Shown one piece after another: positions 19,296 through 27,183 of a DNA stretch of 64,000 bases; within the stretch, counting starts at the first letter, position 1; every line of letters begins with the position of its first letter. Origin of the DNA: Tsukamurella tyrosinosolvens. GTDB taxonomy: Bacteria; Actinomycetota; Actinomycetes; Mycobacteriales; Mycobacteriaceae. The stretch spans positions 186,001 through 250,000 of the forward strand of contig NZ_FNSA01000003.1 of NCBI RefSeq assembly GCF_900104775.1, given 5' to 3'. Under the pieces are notes generated by a model. It searched no databases. It was not told the DNA's origin and saw only the letters and a list, made by a program, of their open reading frames with translations. The position numbers and the translations under genes are program-made.

Positions 19296-20186
19296 TCAGA
19301 GCCGGTGGCGGTCCAGGAAGTCCTCGATGGCGGCGGCGAAGACCTGGTTGTCGTCGCCGGCCACCATGTGCCCCGCGCCGCTGACGTCGGCGACCTCGGC
19401 GTGCGGCACTCGCTGCAGCATCTTCTCCACGCCCTCGTCGCTGACCACGTCGGACTTGCCGCCGCGCACGATGAGGGTGGGGACGGTGACGTGCGTGGCC
19501 GCGGCGCCCAGCCGGTCCTTGTCCTGGATGCGGGCCTCGTTCCGGTCGTCGCCGCGGATGAACGACGGGTCCCAGTGCCAGTACCAGCGGCCGTCGGCGC
19601 GCAGCCGCACGTTCTTCTTCAGGCCCTCGAGGTTGCGGGCGCGGCGGCGGGTGGGGTTGTAGGCGGCCACGGCGTCGGCGACCTCGTCGAGCGTGGCGAA
19701 GCCGTCGGTGTGCGCCGCGAGGAAATCGGTGACCCGCTCGATGCCCTTCTTCTCGGCGTCGACGACGACGTCCACGAGCACCAGTGCGGACGCGATGCCG
19801 GGGTTCTCGCCGACGGCGCACAGGCTCGTGATGCCGCCGAGGGAGGCGCCGATCAGCACGGGCGGCGGACCGTCGAGCGTGCGCAGCACGCCCAGGAGGT
19901 CCCCGACGAAGTCGCCCAGCGCGTAGGCGCCGTCGGCGGCCCACGCGGTGTCGCCGTGGCCGCGGGCGTCGAGCGTGATCACCGTGTACCCGCGCTGCGC
20001 GAGCGCCGCGGCGGTGCGGTCCCAGGAGTGCCGCGTCTGGCCGCCGCCGTGCAGCAGCACGAGCGTGGTCCCGGAGCCGGAGCCGGAGCCGGAGCCGGAG
20101 TCCGCGCCGCGCCAGCGGTCGCCCGCGATCGTCAGGCCGGCCGCGTCGACGGTGAACGGCTCCTCGGACGGGTACATTTCGGTCAT
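19296..20186 (-). CDS. Alpha/beta hydrolase with Ser-Gly repeat
   Basis: A 296-residue alpha/beta-hydrolase fold enzyme. The oxyanion segment LLHGGGQTRHSWD, the nucleophile elbow GASLGG and the C-terminal GAGHMVAGDDN histidine form a standard catalytic set. The family includes esterases, lipases and haloperoxidase-like enzymes; the substrate is unknown. Between the first strands (about residues 30-40) a run of five Ser-Gly pairs is encoded by five exact copies of a 6-bp unit, so the loop length may vary by slippage. It ends convergent to the GGDEF gene and starts divergent from the mycolyltransferase. Confidence 0.87.
   Translation of the reverse strand: MTEMYPSEEPFTVDAAGLTIAGDRWRGADSGSGSGSGSGTTLVLLHGGGQTRHSWDRTAAALAQRGYTVITLDARGHGDTAWAADGAYALGDFVGDLLGVLRTLDGPPPVLIGASLGGITSLCAVGENPGIASALVLVDVVVDAEKKGIERVTDFLAAHTDGFATLDEVADAVAAYNPTRRRARNLEGLKKNVRLRADGRWYWHWDPSFIRGDDRNEARIQDKDRLGAAATHVTVPTLIVRGGKSDVVSDEGVEKMLQRVPHAEVADVSGAGHMVAGDDNQVFAAAIEDFLDRHRL
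20071..20100. repeat. Hexanucleotide microsatellite (CCGGAG)x5
   Basis: Five perfect tandem copies of CCGGAG lie inside the alpha/beta hydrolase gene and encode (Ser-Gly)5 on the minus strand. Copy changes keep the frame and alter only a surface loop length. Confidence 0.9.
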
Positions 20187-20280
20187 CGAACAGTCCTATC
20201 ACGCGCCGACGCCACGGTGACCCCGGCCACCCTCCGCGCGGCACCCGGACCCGAAATCACACCCGTGTAACACTGGTCCC

Positions 20281-21912
20281 ATGTCATCGCTGGGCCGAAT
20301 CGGAACGTTGCTCGTGGCCGGGGCCGTGGCGGCGGGGACCGTCGTGGCGGCACCGTCGGCCCTGAACCCCGCACCCGCGCACGCCGACCCGGCCCCCGCG
20401 AAGTCCCGGATCACCGAGGCGCAGTGGCAGGGCGATCACCAGGTGGACCTCACCGTCTACTCCGCGGCGATGAACGACACGATCAAGATCCAGCTGCTCC
20501 TCGCGCGCGACTGGCACGCCGACCCCAAGGCGAAGTTCCCCACGCTGTACCTGCTCGACGGGATGCGGGCGCGCGAGGACCGCAACGGCTGGCTGCTGGA
20601 GACGAACGTCGCCGACTTCTACCGCGACAAGAACGTCACCGTCGTGCTGCCCGTCGGCGGCCAGTCCAGCTGGTACACCGACTGGAAGCGCCCCGACAAC
20701 GGCAAGAACTACCAGTGGGAGACCTTCCTCGCGAAGGAACTCCCGCCCCTGCTGCAGCAGGGCTGGCGCGCCACCGACGCGCGCGCCGCGGCCGGCGTCT
20801 CCATGGGCGGTACCGCGGCCTTCACGCTGGCCGCCCGCAACAAGGGCCTGTACCGGTTCGCCGGCTCCTACTCGGGCATCCTCTCCACCAGCACCCCCGG
20901 CACACCCGAGTCGATCGGCATCGCCATGCGCGACGCGGGCGGCTTCAACGCCGACGCCATGTACGGCCCGCCCACGGATCCCGCCTGGGCGCAGCACGAT
21001 CCGCTCAAGCTGGCGGAGAAGCTGCGCGGCATCAGCCTGTACTTCAGCTCCGGCAACGGCTCCGGTGGCACCGGCGCGCCGACGGATCTGCAGGCCATGG
21101 CCCTCGAGGTGCTCGCCCGCTCGTCCAACCAGGCCTTCGCCATCGAGCTGAACCGGCTCGGGATCCCCGCGAACGCGCTCTACCGGCCGTCGGGCAACCA
21201 CAGCTGGCCGTACTGGCAGTTCGAGAACGGGCAGGCCTGGCCGCAGGTGCAGTCGGCGCTCGGCGTCGGCAACCCGAAGCCGTGCGGGGTCGCCGGCGCG
21301 ATCGGTGAGGCCGCGCCCAAGGTCCCGAGCCTGGGCTCGTGCGTCACCGTCGAGTACGCCGTGCCCGGCGGCCGCGCCCAGGACTTCCGCGGTGGCCAGG
21401 TCTTCTGGTCGGCGGACACTGGCGCGCAGGTCGTCGGCGGCGCCATCGGCGGCGCCTACCTCGGGACGGGCGGCCCCGGCGGCCCGCTCGGCCACCCGAC
21501 GGGGCCCGAGCAGGCCCTCCCCGACAAGAAGGGCCGCTACCAGCAGTTCCAGCACGGCACCGTGTACTGGAGTCCGCAGACCGGTGCCCGCGCCGTGCGT
21601 GGCGCGATCCGCGACAAGTACGCCGCCCTGAACTACGAGCGGTCCGCGCTCGGCCTGCCCCTGGGCGACGAGACCAAGCTCGCCGGCGGCGCGTTCCAGC
21701 GTTTCCAGGGCGGGCAGGTCTACTGGTCGCCGAAGACCCCCGCGACCGTGGTGAACAACGGGCCGATCTTCGCCGAGTGGGGGCGCCAGGGCTACGAGGG
21801 CGGCCGCCTCGGCTACCCGGTCGCCGACTCCACGCCCATCCCCGGCGGCTTCGAGCAGCGCTTCGAGCGCGGAGTGATCGCCCTGGTCAACGGTGTTGCC
21901 ACCGCACGCTGA
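20281..21912 (+). CDS. Antigen 85-type mycolyltransferase with C-terminal LGFP repeats
   Basis: A 543-residue secreted esterase-fold mycolyltransferase. An N-terminal signal peptide ends near PAPAHADPA. The catalytic domain (residues 45-330) has LYLLDGMRAREDRNGW, the nucleophile motif GVSMGG and the catalytic histidine in SGNHSWPYW. The remaining 200 residues are three to four LGFP-type units (GGPLGHPTGPEQ, SALGLPLGDETK, GRLGYPVADSTP) that bind the mycolyl wall, as in corynebacterial mycolyltransferases. It would transfer mycolates to trehalose monomycolate or arabinogalactan. It occupies the place of fbpA/fbpD. TAACAC at 20268-20273 suggests a leaderless mRNA. Confidence 0.92.
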   Translation: MSSLGRIGTLLVAGAVAAGTVVAAPSALNPAPAHADPAPAKSRITEAQWQGDHQVDLTVYSAAMNDTIKIQLLLARDWHADPKAKFPTLYLLDGMRAREDRNGWLLETNVADFYRDKNVTVVLPVGGQSSWYTDWKRPDNGKNYQWETFLAKELPPLLQQGWRATDARAAAGVSMGGTAAFTLAARNKGLYRFAGSYSGILSTSTPGTPESIGIAMRDAGGFNADAMYGPPTDPAWAQHDPLKLAEKLRGISLYFSSGNGSGGTGAPTDLQAMALEVLARSSNQAFAIELNRLGIPANALYRPSGNHSWPYWQFENGQAWPQVQSALGVGNPKPCGVAGAIGEAAPKVPSLGSCVTVEYAVPGGRAQDFRGGQVFWSADTGAQVVGGAIGGAYLGTGGPGGPLGHPTGPEQALPDKKGRYQQFQHGTVYWSPQTGARAVRGAIRDKYAALNYERSALGLPLGDETKLAGGAFQRFQGGQVYWSPKTPATVVNNGPIFAEWGRQGYEGGRLGYPVADSTPIPGGFEQRFERGVIALVNGVATAR

Positions 21913-21992
21913 CGCCCGGCCGAGGGTTGCGCTTCGGCGCTGCCGGTAGCCTGGCACCGTTGCGTTCCGGACGTACTTCAAGGAGAGAAGAC

Positions 21993-22445
21993 ATGGCTGG
22001 ACTTCGGGGAGCCCTCGCGGCCGCAGTGATGACGGGCGGCGTGCTGCTCGGTGCCGTCGCGTGCGGCGGCAGTTCGACGGTCGAGGCGCCCACCACGCCG
22101 GTGGAGGGCGAGCCCACGTCGCTGCCCGCGTCGCTGCCCGCGACCGCCCCCGGCTCGGCCACGGCACCGTCGGGCTACCCGGGCGCGAGCTCCGCCGCGA
22201 ACCCGGCCCTGACCCAGAAGGACAAGGCGTTCATCGCGAAGGTCCGCGAGGACGGCGTGAAGGCCCCCGACGACGTGGTGATCAACGCCGCGCAGTTCGC
22301 GTGCGAGTACGACAAGTCGGGCCGCGACGCCAAGAACCTCGAGCCCTTCGTGGTCGGCATCCTCGGCCCGTACGACGGCGACGCCGCCTCCGGGAACGCG
22401 AAGAAGTTCATCGCCGAGGCGCGGGCCTCCTACTGCAAGAAGTGA
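21993..22445 (+). CDS. DUF732-type lipoprotein
   Basis: A 150-residue protein with a lipoprotein signal (LRGALAAAVMTGGVLLGAVAC, lipobox LGAVAC), a Pro/Ser/Ala linker and a compact C-terminal domain containing a cysteine pair (FACEYDKSG and ASYCKK) and DKAFIAKVREDGV, the pattern of the mycobacterial DUF732 family. No enzymatic motif is seen. AAGGAGAG lies 9 nt before the ATG. It directly precedes the cutinase-like lipase (4-bp gap), probably in one transcript. Confidence 0.82.
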   Translation: MAGLRGALAAAVMTGGVLLGAVACGGSSTVEAPTTPVEGEPTSLPASLPATAPGSATAPSGYPGASSAANPALTQKDKAFIAKVREDGVKAPDDVVINAAQFACEYDKSGRDAKNLEPFVVGILGPYDGDAASGNAKKFIAEARASYCKK

Positions 22446-22449
22446 TCCC

Positions 22450-23460
22450 GTGACGCATCAGGAGCCCGGAAAGCCGGGCGGCGGACGCAGGTTCTCGCCG
22501 GTGACGATCATCGTCGGCGTCGTCGTGATCGTCGCGCTGGTCCTGCTGGCGATCCTGGTGGGCACGTGGCTGCGGCCCGGCCCGGAGCTGCCGCCCGTCT
22601 CGCCGGACGGCTCGTCGTCGAGCCCGTCGGCCACCGCGGCGCGGCCGACCTCCCAGCCCGCGGACTGCCCGGACGTGCAGGTGATCTCGGTGCCCGGCAC
22701 GCTGGAGTCGTCGTCGAAGGACGACCCGTACCGGCCGACGTTCAACCCGAACTCGCTGATGCTCAAGATCACCGCGCCGCTGGCCGCGGCGCTGCCCGAT
22801 GCCCGCGCCGACATCTGGACCACCCCGTACGTCGCGCAACTGTCGAACCCCGTCGCCATCCCGCCGGACGGGCAGGCCTCCTACGAGACGTCGCGCACCG
22901 AGGGCTACGACAAGTCGGTCGCGCAGATGAAGAAGGTCTACGACAAGTGCAAGCTCACCGGCTTCGTGCTGATGGGCTTCTCGCAGGGCGCCGTGATCGC
23001 GGGCGACATCGCCGGCGAGATCGGCGCAGGCAAGGGCGTCGTTCCCGCGGAGAACATCCTCGGCGTGGGCCTCATCTCCGACGGCCGGCGCGAGCCCGGC
23101 GACGCGCGGACCGCGGGCCCGAACCCGCCCGGCGTCGGCGTCGAGGTCGCGTACGGCGGCTTCAGCTTCGGCAGCCTGTCGCTGCGCGGCAAGCGCGAGG
23201 GCGGCTTCGGCGCGGTCAAGGACCGCACCGTCTCCCTGTGCGGCAACAAGGACCCGATCTGCAACCAGCCCAAGGACATCTTCCAGGCCGGGAACATCGC
23301 CACGACGCTGCCCGAGCTGCAGAAGGTGCTCACCGGCAACTCGCACGCGCTGTACGCCACGACCACGGACTGGTCGTCGAACGGGCAGACGGCCACGCAG
23401 TGGCTGCAGGCCTGGGCGCGCGGCGTGATCGACAAGGCGCCTAAGCCTCCCCACAGCTAG
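22450..23460 (+). CDS. Cutinase-family membrane-anchored lipase (Rv3802c-like), copy 1
   Basis: A 336-residue member of the cutinase-like serine esterases, counterpart of Rv3802c, an essential phospholipase/thioesterase of the mycolate locus. One N-terminal transmembrane helix (about residues 18-42) anchors a periplasmic catalytic domain. The nucleophile is in GFSQGAVIAG, the aspartate in CGNKDPICN and the histidine in NSHALYA; paired cysteines (DCPDV, KCK, LCGNKDPIC) fit the family's disulfides. The GTG start follows the DUF732 stop by 4 bp. A paralog follows directly. Confidence 0.93.
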   Translation: MTHQEPGKPGGGRRFSPVTIIVGVVVIVALVLLAILVGTWLRPGPELPPVSPDGSSSSPSATAARPTSQPADCPDVQVISVPGTLESSSKDDPYRPTFNPNSLMLKITAPLAAALPDARADIWTTPYVAQLSNPVAIPPDGQASYETSRTEGYDKSVAQMKKVYDKCKLTGFVLMGFSQGAVIAGDIAGEIGAGKGVVPAENILGVGLISDGRREPGDARTAGPNPPGVGVEVAYGGFSFGSLSLRGKREGGFGAVKDRTVSLCGNKDPICNQPKDIFQAGNIATTLPELQKVLTGNSHALYATTTDWSSNGQTATQWLQAWARGVIDKAPKPPHS

Positions 23461-23479
23461 CCCTGGTATCCACGTAGGA

Positions 23480-24433
23480 ATGGCAGGCACGAAGAGTCAG
23501 GGAGCGCGGAAGGCCGGGCGCGTGTTCGGCATCGCCGTCATCATCGCGGCGATCATCGCGATCATCGTCGTGATCACGCTCATCATCACGATGATCCGCA
23601 AGCCGGAGATCACCCCGCCCGGGCCGCCGACGGGGCCGCAGGCCGCGGACTGCCCCGACGTCCAGCTGATCTCCTTCCCGGGCACCTGGGAGTCCTCGGC
23701 GACCGACTCGACCGATGCGCCGAAGTTCAACCCGCGCTCGCTGATGCTGCAGGTGACGAACCCGCTGGACAAGCGGTACACCGACGCCCGCGCCGACATC
23801 TGGACGGTGAACTACGCGGCCCAGTTCCACAACCCGGTCGCGGTGCCGCCGGACGGCCAGATGACCTACCAGGCGTCGCGGCAGCAGGGCACCGACCGCG
23901 CGATCGCCAAGATCACCGCGGTCAAGGACAAGTGCCCCCGCACCGGCTTCGTGCTCGTCGGCTTCTCGCAGGGCGCGACGATCGCCGGCAACATCGCCGC
24001 CCAGATCGGCGCGGGCAAGGGCCCGATCGCCGCCGAGCGCCTGCTCGGCGTGGGCCTGATCTCCGACAGCCGCCGCGTCCAGGGCCAGGGCAAGGCCATC
24101 GGCCCGGACCCGGCGGGCGAGGGCGTCGAGGTCACGTTCGCCGGCTTCAGCTTCTCGGGCGTCGACCTGCAGGGCAAGCGCGACGGCGGCTTCGGCTCCG
24201 TGAACGACAGGGTCGTCACGATCTGCGGCTCCAACGACCCCATCTGCAACCAGCCCAAGGGCGGGCTCCTGGGCCTGGCCACCGGCCTGCCGCAGGTGAT
24301 CTCCACCATCACGCAGAACTCGCACGCCGCCTACGGCACCACCGCGAACTGGTCGCTCGAGGGCAAGACCGCCACGCAGTGGCTCACCGGCTGGGCTACC
24401 GGCGTCATCGACCGGGCGCCGAAGACGAAGTAG
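23480..24433 (+). CDS. Cutinase-family membrane-anchored lipase, copy 2
   Basis: A 317-residue paralog of the preceding gene with the same layout: an N-terminal hydrophobic helix (residues 14-38, Ile/Val rich), DCPDVQLISFPGTWES, the nucleophile GFSQGATIAG, CGSNDPICNQPKG and NSHAAYG. The tandem pair looks like a local duplication, since the two share long blocks but differ in linker sequences. Only one copy (Rv3802c) is found at this place in M. tuberculosis. Substrates are probably phospholipids or mycoloyl esters, by family. Confidence 0.9.
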   Translation: MAGTKSQGARKAGRVFGIAVIIAAIIAIIVVITLIITMIRKPEITPPGPPTGPQAADCPDVQLISFPGTWESSATDSTDAPKFNPRSLMLQVTNPLDKRYTDARADIWTVNYAAQFHNPVAVPPDGQMTYQASRQQGTDRAIAKITAVKDKCPRTGFVLVGFSQGATIAGNIAAQIGAGKGPIAAERLLGVGLISDSRRVQGQGKAIGPDPAGEGVEVTFAGFSFSGVDLQGKRDGGFGSVNDRVVTICGSNDPICNQPKGGLLGLATGLPQVISTITQNSHAAYGTTANWSLEGKTATQWLTGWATGVIDRAPKTK

Positions 24434-24454
24434 GGGCCGCGCGGGGCCGTCGCG

Positions 24455-25570
24455 TCAGCGGGCGGGCTGCTGCTGCGTGGCGCAGTGGATCCCGCCGCCG
24501 CCCGCCGCCACGGGGTCGATGTCGAGCTGCACCACGTCGCGACCGGGGAAGAGCCGCTGCAGCGTCGCGCGCGCCTCGCCGTCGGTCTCGGCGTCGCCGA
24601 ACTGCGGGCAGATCACCGCGCCGTTGCAGAGGTAGAAGTTGATGTACCCCGCGGCGAAGTCGTCGTCGGTGGCGTACCGCTCGCGGACCGTCGACGGTGC
24701 GCGCAGCGCCTCCACCTGCAGCTTCCGCCCCTTCGCGTCGGTCGCGCCGCGGAGGATCTCGAGGTGGCGCTTCGTCACCTCGTGGTCGAAGGAGTCGGGG
24801 TCGTCGTCCTGCGCCGCCACCACCGTGCCGGGCGCGGCGAACCGGGCGTAGAAGTCGGTGTGGCCGTCGGTGATGTCCTTGCCCTTGATGCCGGGCAGCC
24901 AGATCACCTTCTCGATCCCCAGCAGCTCGCCCAGCTCCGCCTCGACCTGCTGCTTCGTCCAGCCGGGGTTCCGGTTGTCGTTGAGTACGCAGCTCTCGGT
25001 GATGATCGCGGTCCCCTCGCCGTCGACCTCCAGCGCGCCGCCCTCGATCACCAGGTCCGTGCGCACCGCCTCCGCTTTCGCCTGCGCGGTGACGAAGCCG
25101 GCGACCTTCGCGTCGGCGTCGTGCGTCTGCTTGTTGCCCCACCCGTTGAAGTTGAAGTCGACGCCCGCGAGGCCCCGGTCGCCGGTGACGAACGTCGGGC
25201 CGGTGTCGCGGATCCACAGGTCGTCGAGCTCGGCGGGCACCAGCGTGACGCCCGGCGCGGCGCCGAGCAGCCCGCGGGCGGCGTCCAGCTGGTCGGGTCG
25301 CACCAGCATCGACACGGGTTCGAAGCGGCCGATCGTCGTCGCGATGAGCATGAGGGTCCGCTGCACATCGGGCAGCAGTTTCGCGCCCCACACGTCCTCG
25401 CGCGCGGCCAGCGCCATCCACGTCCGCTCGTGCCGGTCGCCCTCGTCGGGCATGCGCCACCGTCGCCCGCCCCGGTCCACGGGCGACCTCTCGGCCGGGG
25501 TGTTCGACGGTGCGCCGCACGCCGCCAAGGCCGCCGCCACCGCCGCCAGCAGGAAATTCCGTCGTCGCAT
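24455..25570 (-). CDS. Agmatine deiminase/peptidylarginine deiminase family, Tat lipoprotein
   Basis: A 371-residue guanidine-modifying enzyme. The fold motifs WMALAAREDVWG, ELDDLWIRDTGP, NFNGWGNKQ, DGHTDFYARF and the catalytic cysteine in GGGGIHCATQQ match agmatine deiminases, which convert agmatine to N-carbamoylputrescine. Unusually, the start MRRRNFLLAAVAAALAAC is a twin-arginine signal ending in a lipobox, so the folded protein is probably exported and lipid-anchored. GAGGTGG precedes the ATG at 25570. It could act on extracellular agmatine or arginine residues; the substrate is not proven. Confidence 0.88.
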   Translation of the reverse strand: MRRRNFLLAAVAAALAACGAPSNTPAERSPVDRGGRRWRMPDEGDRHERTWMALAAREDVWGAKLLPDVQRTLMLIATTIGRFEPVSMLVRPDQLDAARGLLGAAPGVTLVPAELDDLWIRDTGPTFVTGDRGLAGVDFNFNGWGNKQTHDADAKVAGFVTAQAKAEAVRTDLVIEGGALEVDGEGTAIITESCVLNDNRNPGWTKQQVEAELGELLGIEKVIWLPGIKGKDITDGHTDFYARFAAPGTVVAAQDDDPDSFDHEVTKRHLEILRGATDAKGRKLQVEALRAPSTVRERYATDDDFAAGYINFYLCNGAVICPQFGDAETDGEARATLQRLFPGRDVVQLDIDPVAAGGGGIHCATQQQPAR

Positions 25571-25976
25571 CGCGCCACCTCGTCTCGATGGTGCCGGCCC
25601 ACCCGGCCCCGCCCGCTCATTCTCACCCGCATCGGCGCTCGGCGGGGGATTCGGCGCCGCGTGGGGGACGGCCGGTCCCCCACAGGAGGAACGGCGTCTG
25701 GTGGGGGATCGAACGCCGGGCAGGGGAATCGGCGCGGCGCGGGGGACGACGGTGCCGAGGCCGGCACGCGGGGAGCGACGGAACGGCGTCTGATGGGGGA
25801 TTGAACGCCGGGCAGGGGAATCGGCGCGGCGCGAGCGGCGAAGTCCCCAGCCAGGCCCGGTCATGTGCTGGTCACGAGCGCCGGGAATCGCAGGGCGGCC
25901 GAGGCACCGTCGGGCAACCGTTAGGCTGTGCGCAACGTTTCACGACCGCACCACCGTCGACCAGGAGTACCCACAC
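25571..25976. other. 406-bp intergenic region with degenerate GC-rich repeats
   Basis: This gap between the divergent deiminase and oxidoreductase genes holds a block of G-rich repeats (about 25630-25832) and, at its right end, the AGGAG ribosome site of the oxidoreductase. Open frames through it have no recognisable protein features. Confidence 0.7.
25688..25832 (+). repeat. 53-bp direct repeat pair, 92-bp period
   Basis: Copy 1 at 25688-25740 and copy 2 at 25780-25832 begin GGAACGGCGTCTG and end AATCGGCGCGGCGC; they differ at 2 of 53 positions. A degenerate third copy with GGGGGATTCGGCGCCGCG lies just upstream (about 25635-25670). The repeats are direct and only two are clear, so this is not a CRISPR array. 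Confidence 0.85.
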
Positions 25977-26957
25977 GTGACCACTGAGCCCCGCAAGTTC
26001 CGGTTCGCGGCCGGCGGCGCCGGCAACGCCGACGAGGGCGGCGCGCGCAAGTTCGTCAAGCTCGCGCAGGAGGCCGAGGAGCTGGGGTTCGACACCTTCG
26101 CGATCCCGGACCGCCTGGACGCGCAGGTGGGACCGCTGGCCGCGCTGGGGGCGCTGGCGGTGAGCACGTCCACGATCCGCCTGGCCACCTCGATGCTCGC
26201 GATGCCCTTCCGGCACCCGGCGGTGCTGGCGAAGGAGCTCACCACCATCGACGTGCTGTCCAAGGGCCGCCTCGAGGTCGGCCTCGGCCTCGGCGCCTTC
26301 AAGGACGATTTCGACCAGGCGGGCATCGAGTTCGAGTCCCCCGACCGCCGCTTCCAGCGCCTGGACGAGGGCCTGACGGTGCTCGACGCGCTGCTCCGCG
26401 GCCAGGAGGCCGAGTTCGAGGGCGAGGTCTTCCAGGTCAAGGAGCTCAAGGGCTACCCGCGTCCGCGGCAGGGTCCGCGCCCGCCGATCGCGATCGGCGC
26501 CGGCGCCCGCCGCACGCTGGAGCTGGCCGCGCGCCGCGCCGACGTCGTCTCGATCAACCCGCGCAGCTCGGCCGAGGGCAAGCTCAAGATCTCGGACATG
26601 TCCATGGACGCCGTGAAGAACAAGGTCGAGATCGTGAAGGCCGCCGCGGGCGAGCGCTTCGCCGACATCGAGCTCTCCTGGTCGATCGCCACCATCGTGA
26701 TCACCGACGACCGCGAGCAGGTCGCGGACTTCGCGCTCAAGGCCATCGAGCGCGGCCTCTCGGCCAGCATCGAGGTCGACAAGGAGGTGACGATCGACGA
26801 CGTGCTGAGCTCGCCCTACCTCGCGATCGGCACCTTCGACGAGATCGCTGACCAGGTGCGCGCCACCCGCGCCGCGACGGGCATGTCCTACGTCGGCGTG
26901 ATCCCCACCCAGATGGAGGCCTTCGCGCCCGTCCTGGAGCAGCTCAAGGGCGAGTGA
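25977..26957 (+). CDS. LLM-class F420-dependent oxidoreductase
   Basis: A 326-residue luciferase-like monooxygenase-fold protein. RFAAGGAGNADEGGARKFVKL, the FDTFAIPDRL block, SMLAMPFRHPAVLAKELTTIDVLS, GRLEVGLGLGAF and a C-terminal GMSYVGVIP match F420-dependent oxidoreductases of the TIGR03621 type found in mycolate actinomycetes. The substrate is unknown. I start at the GTG (25977) because AGGAG precedes it by 9 nt; the frame is open further upstream without family similarity. Confidence 0.87.
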   Translation: MTTEPRKFRFAAGGAGNADEGGARKFVKLAQEAEELGFDTFAIPDRLDAQVGPLAALGALAVSTSTIRLATSMLAMPFRHPAVLAKELTTIDVLSKGRLEVGLGLGAFKDDFDQAGIEFESPDRRFQRLDEGLTVLDALLRGQEAEFEGEVFQVKELKGYPRPRQGPRPPIAIGAGARRTLELAARRADVVSINPRSSAEGKLKISDMSMDAVKNKVEIVKAAAGERFADIELSWSIATIVITDDREQVADFALKAIERGLSASIEVDKEVTIDDVLSSPYLAIGTFDEIADQVRATRAATGMSYVGVIPTQMEAFAPVLEQLKGE

Positions 26958-27183
26958 GTCCCGTCCGTGCCCGACCTCACGGTTTTCGTCCTGCCCGACG
27001 GTGCGCGGTACGATAGTCGGGTTTGCGGATTTTCACAGCGTGGTAACACCCCGAACGGGTGAAACATGTTGCGGATATCAAGCACTATGAGGTGGCGCAC
27101 AGGCCCGCAACGGGCCGTCGCCGCCACGCGATGTATCACTGTATGACCGTCAGCCGCCCGGCGTCGGTGACGAGGAGCAATGC

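Noticed and set aside
25688-25832. Repeats considered as a CRISPR array
   Set aside because: Only two good direct copies of 53 bp, with related rather than unique spacers and no cas genes nearby.
27102-27116. GGCCCG-CAA-CGGGCC hairpin upstream of fadD32 as a riboswitch
   Set aside because: A short isolated 6-bp stem without any recognised aptamer core.
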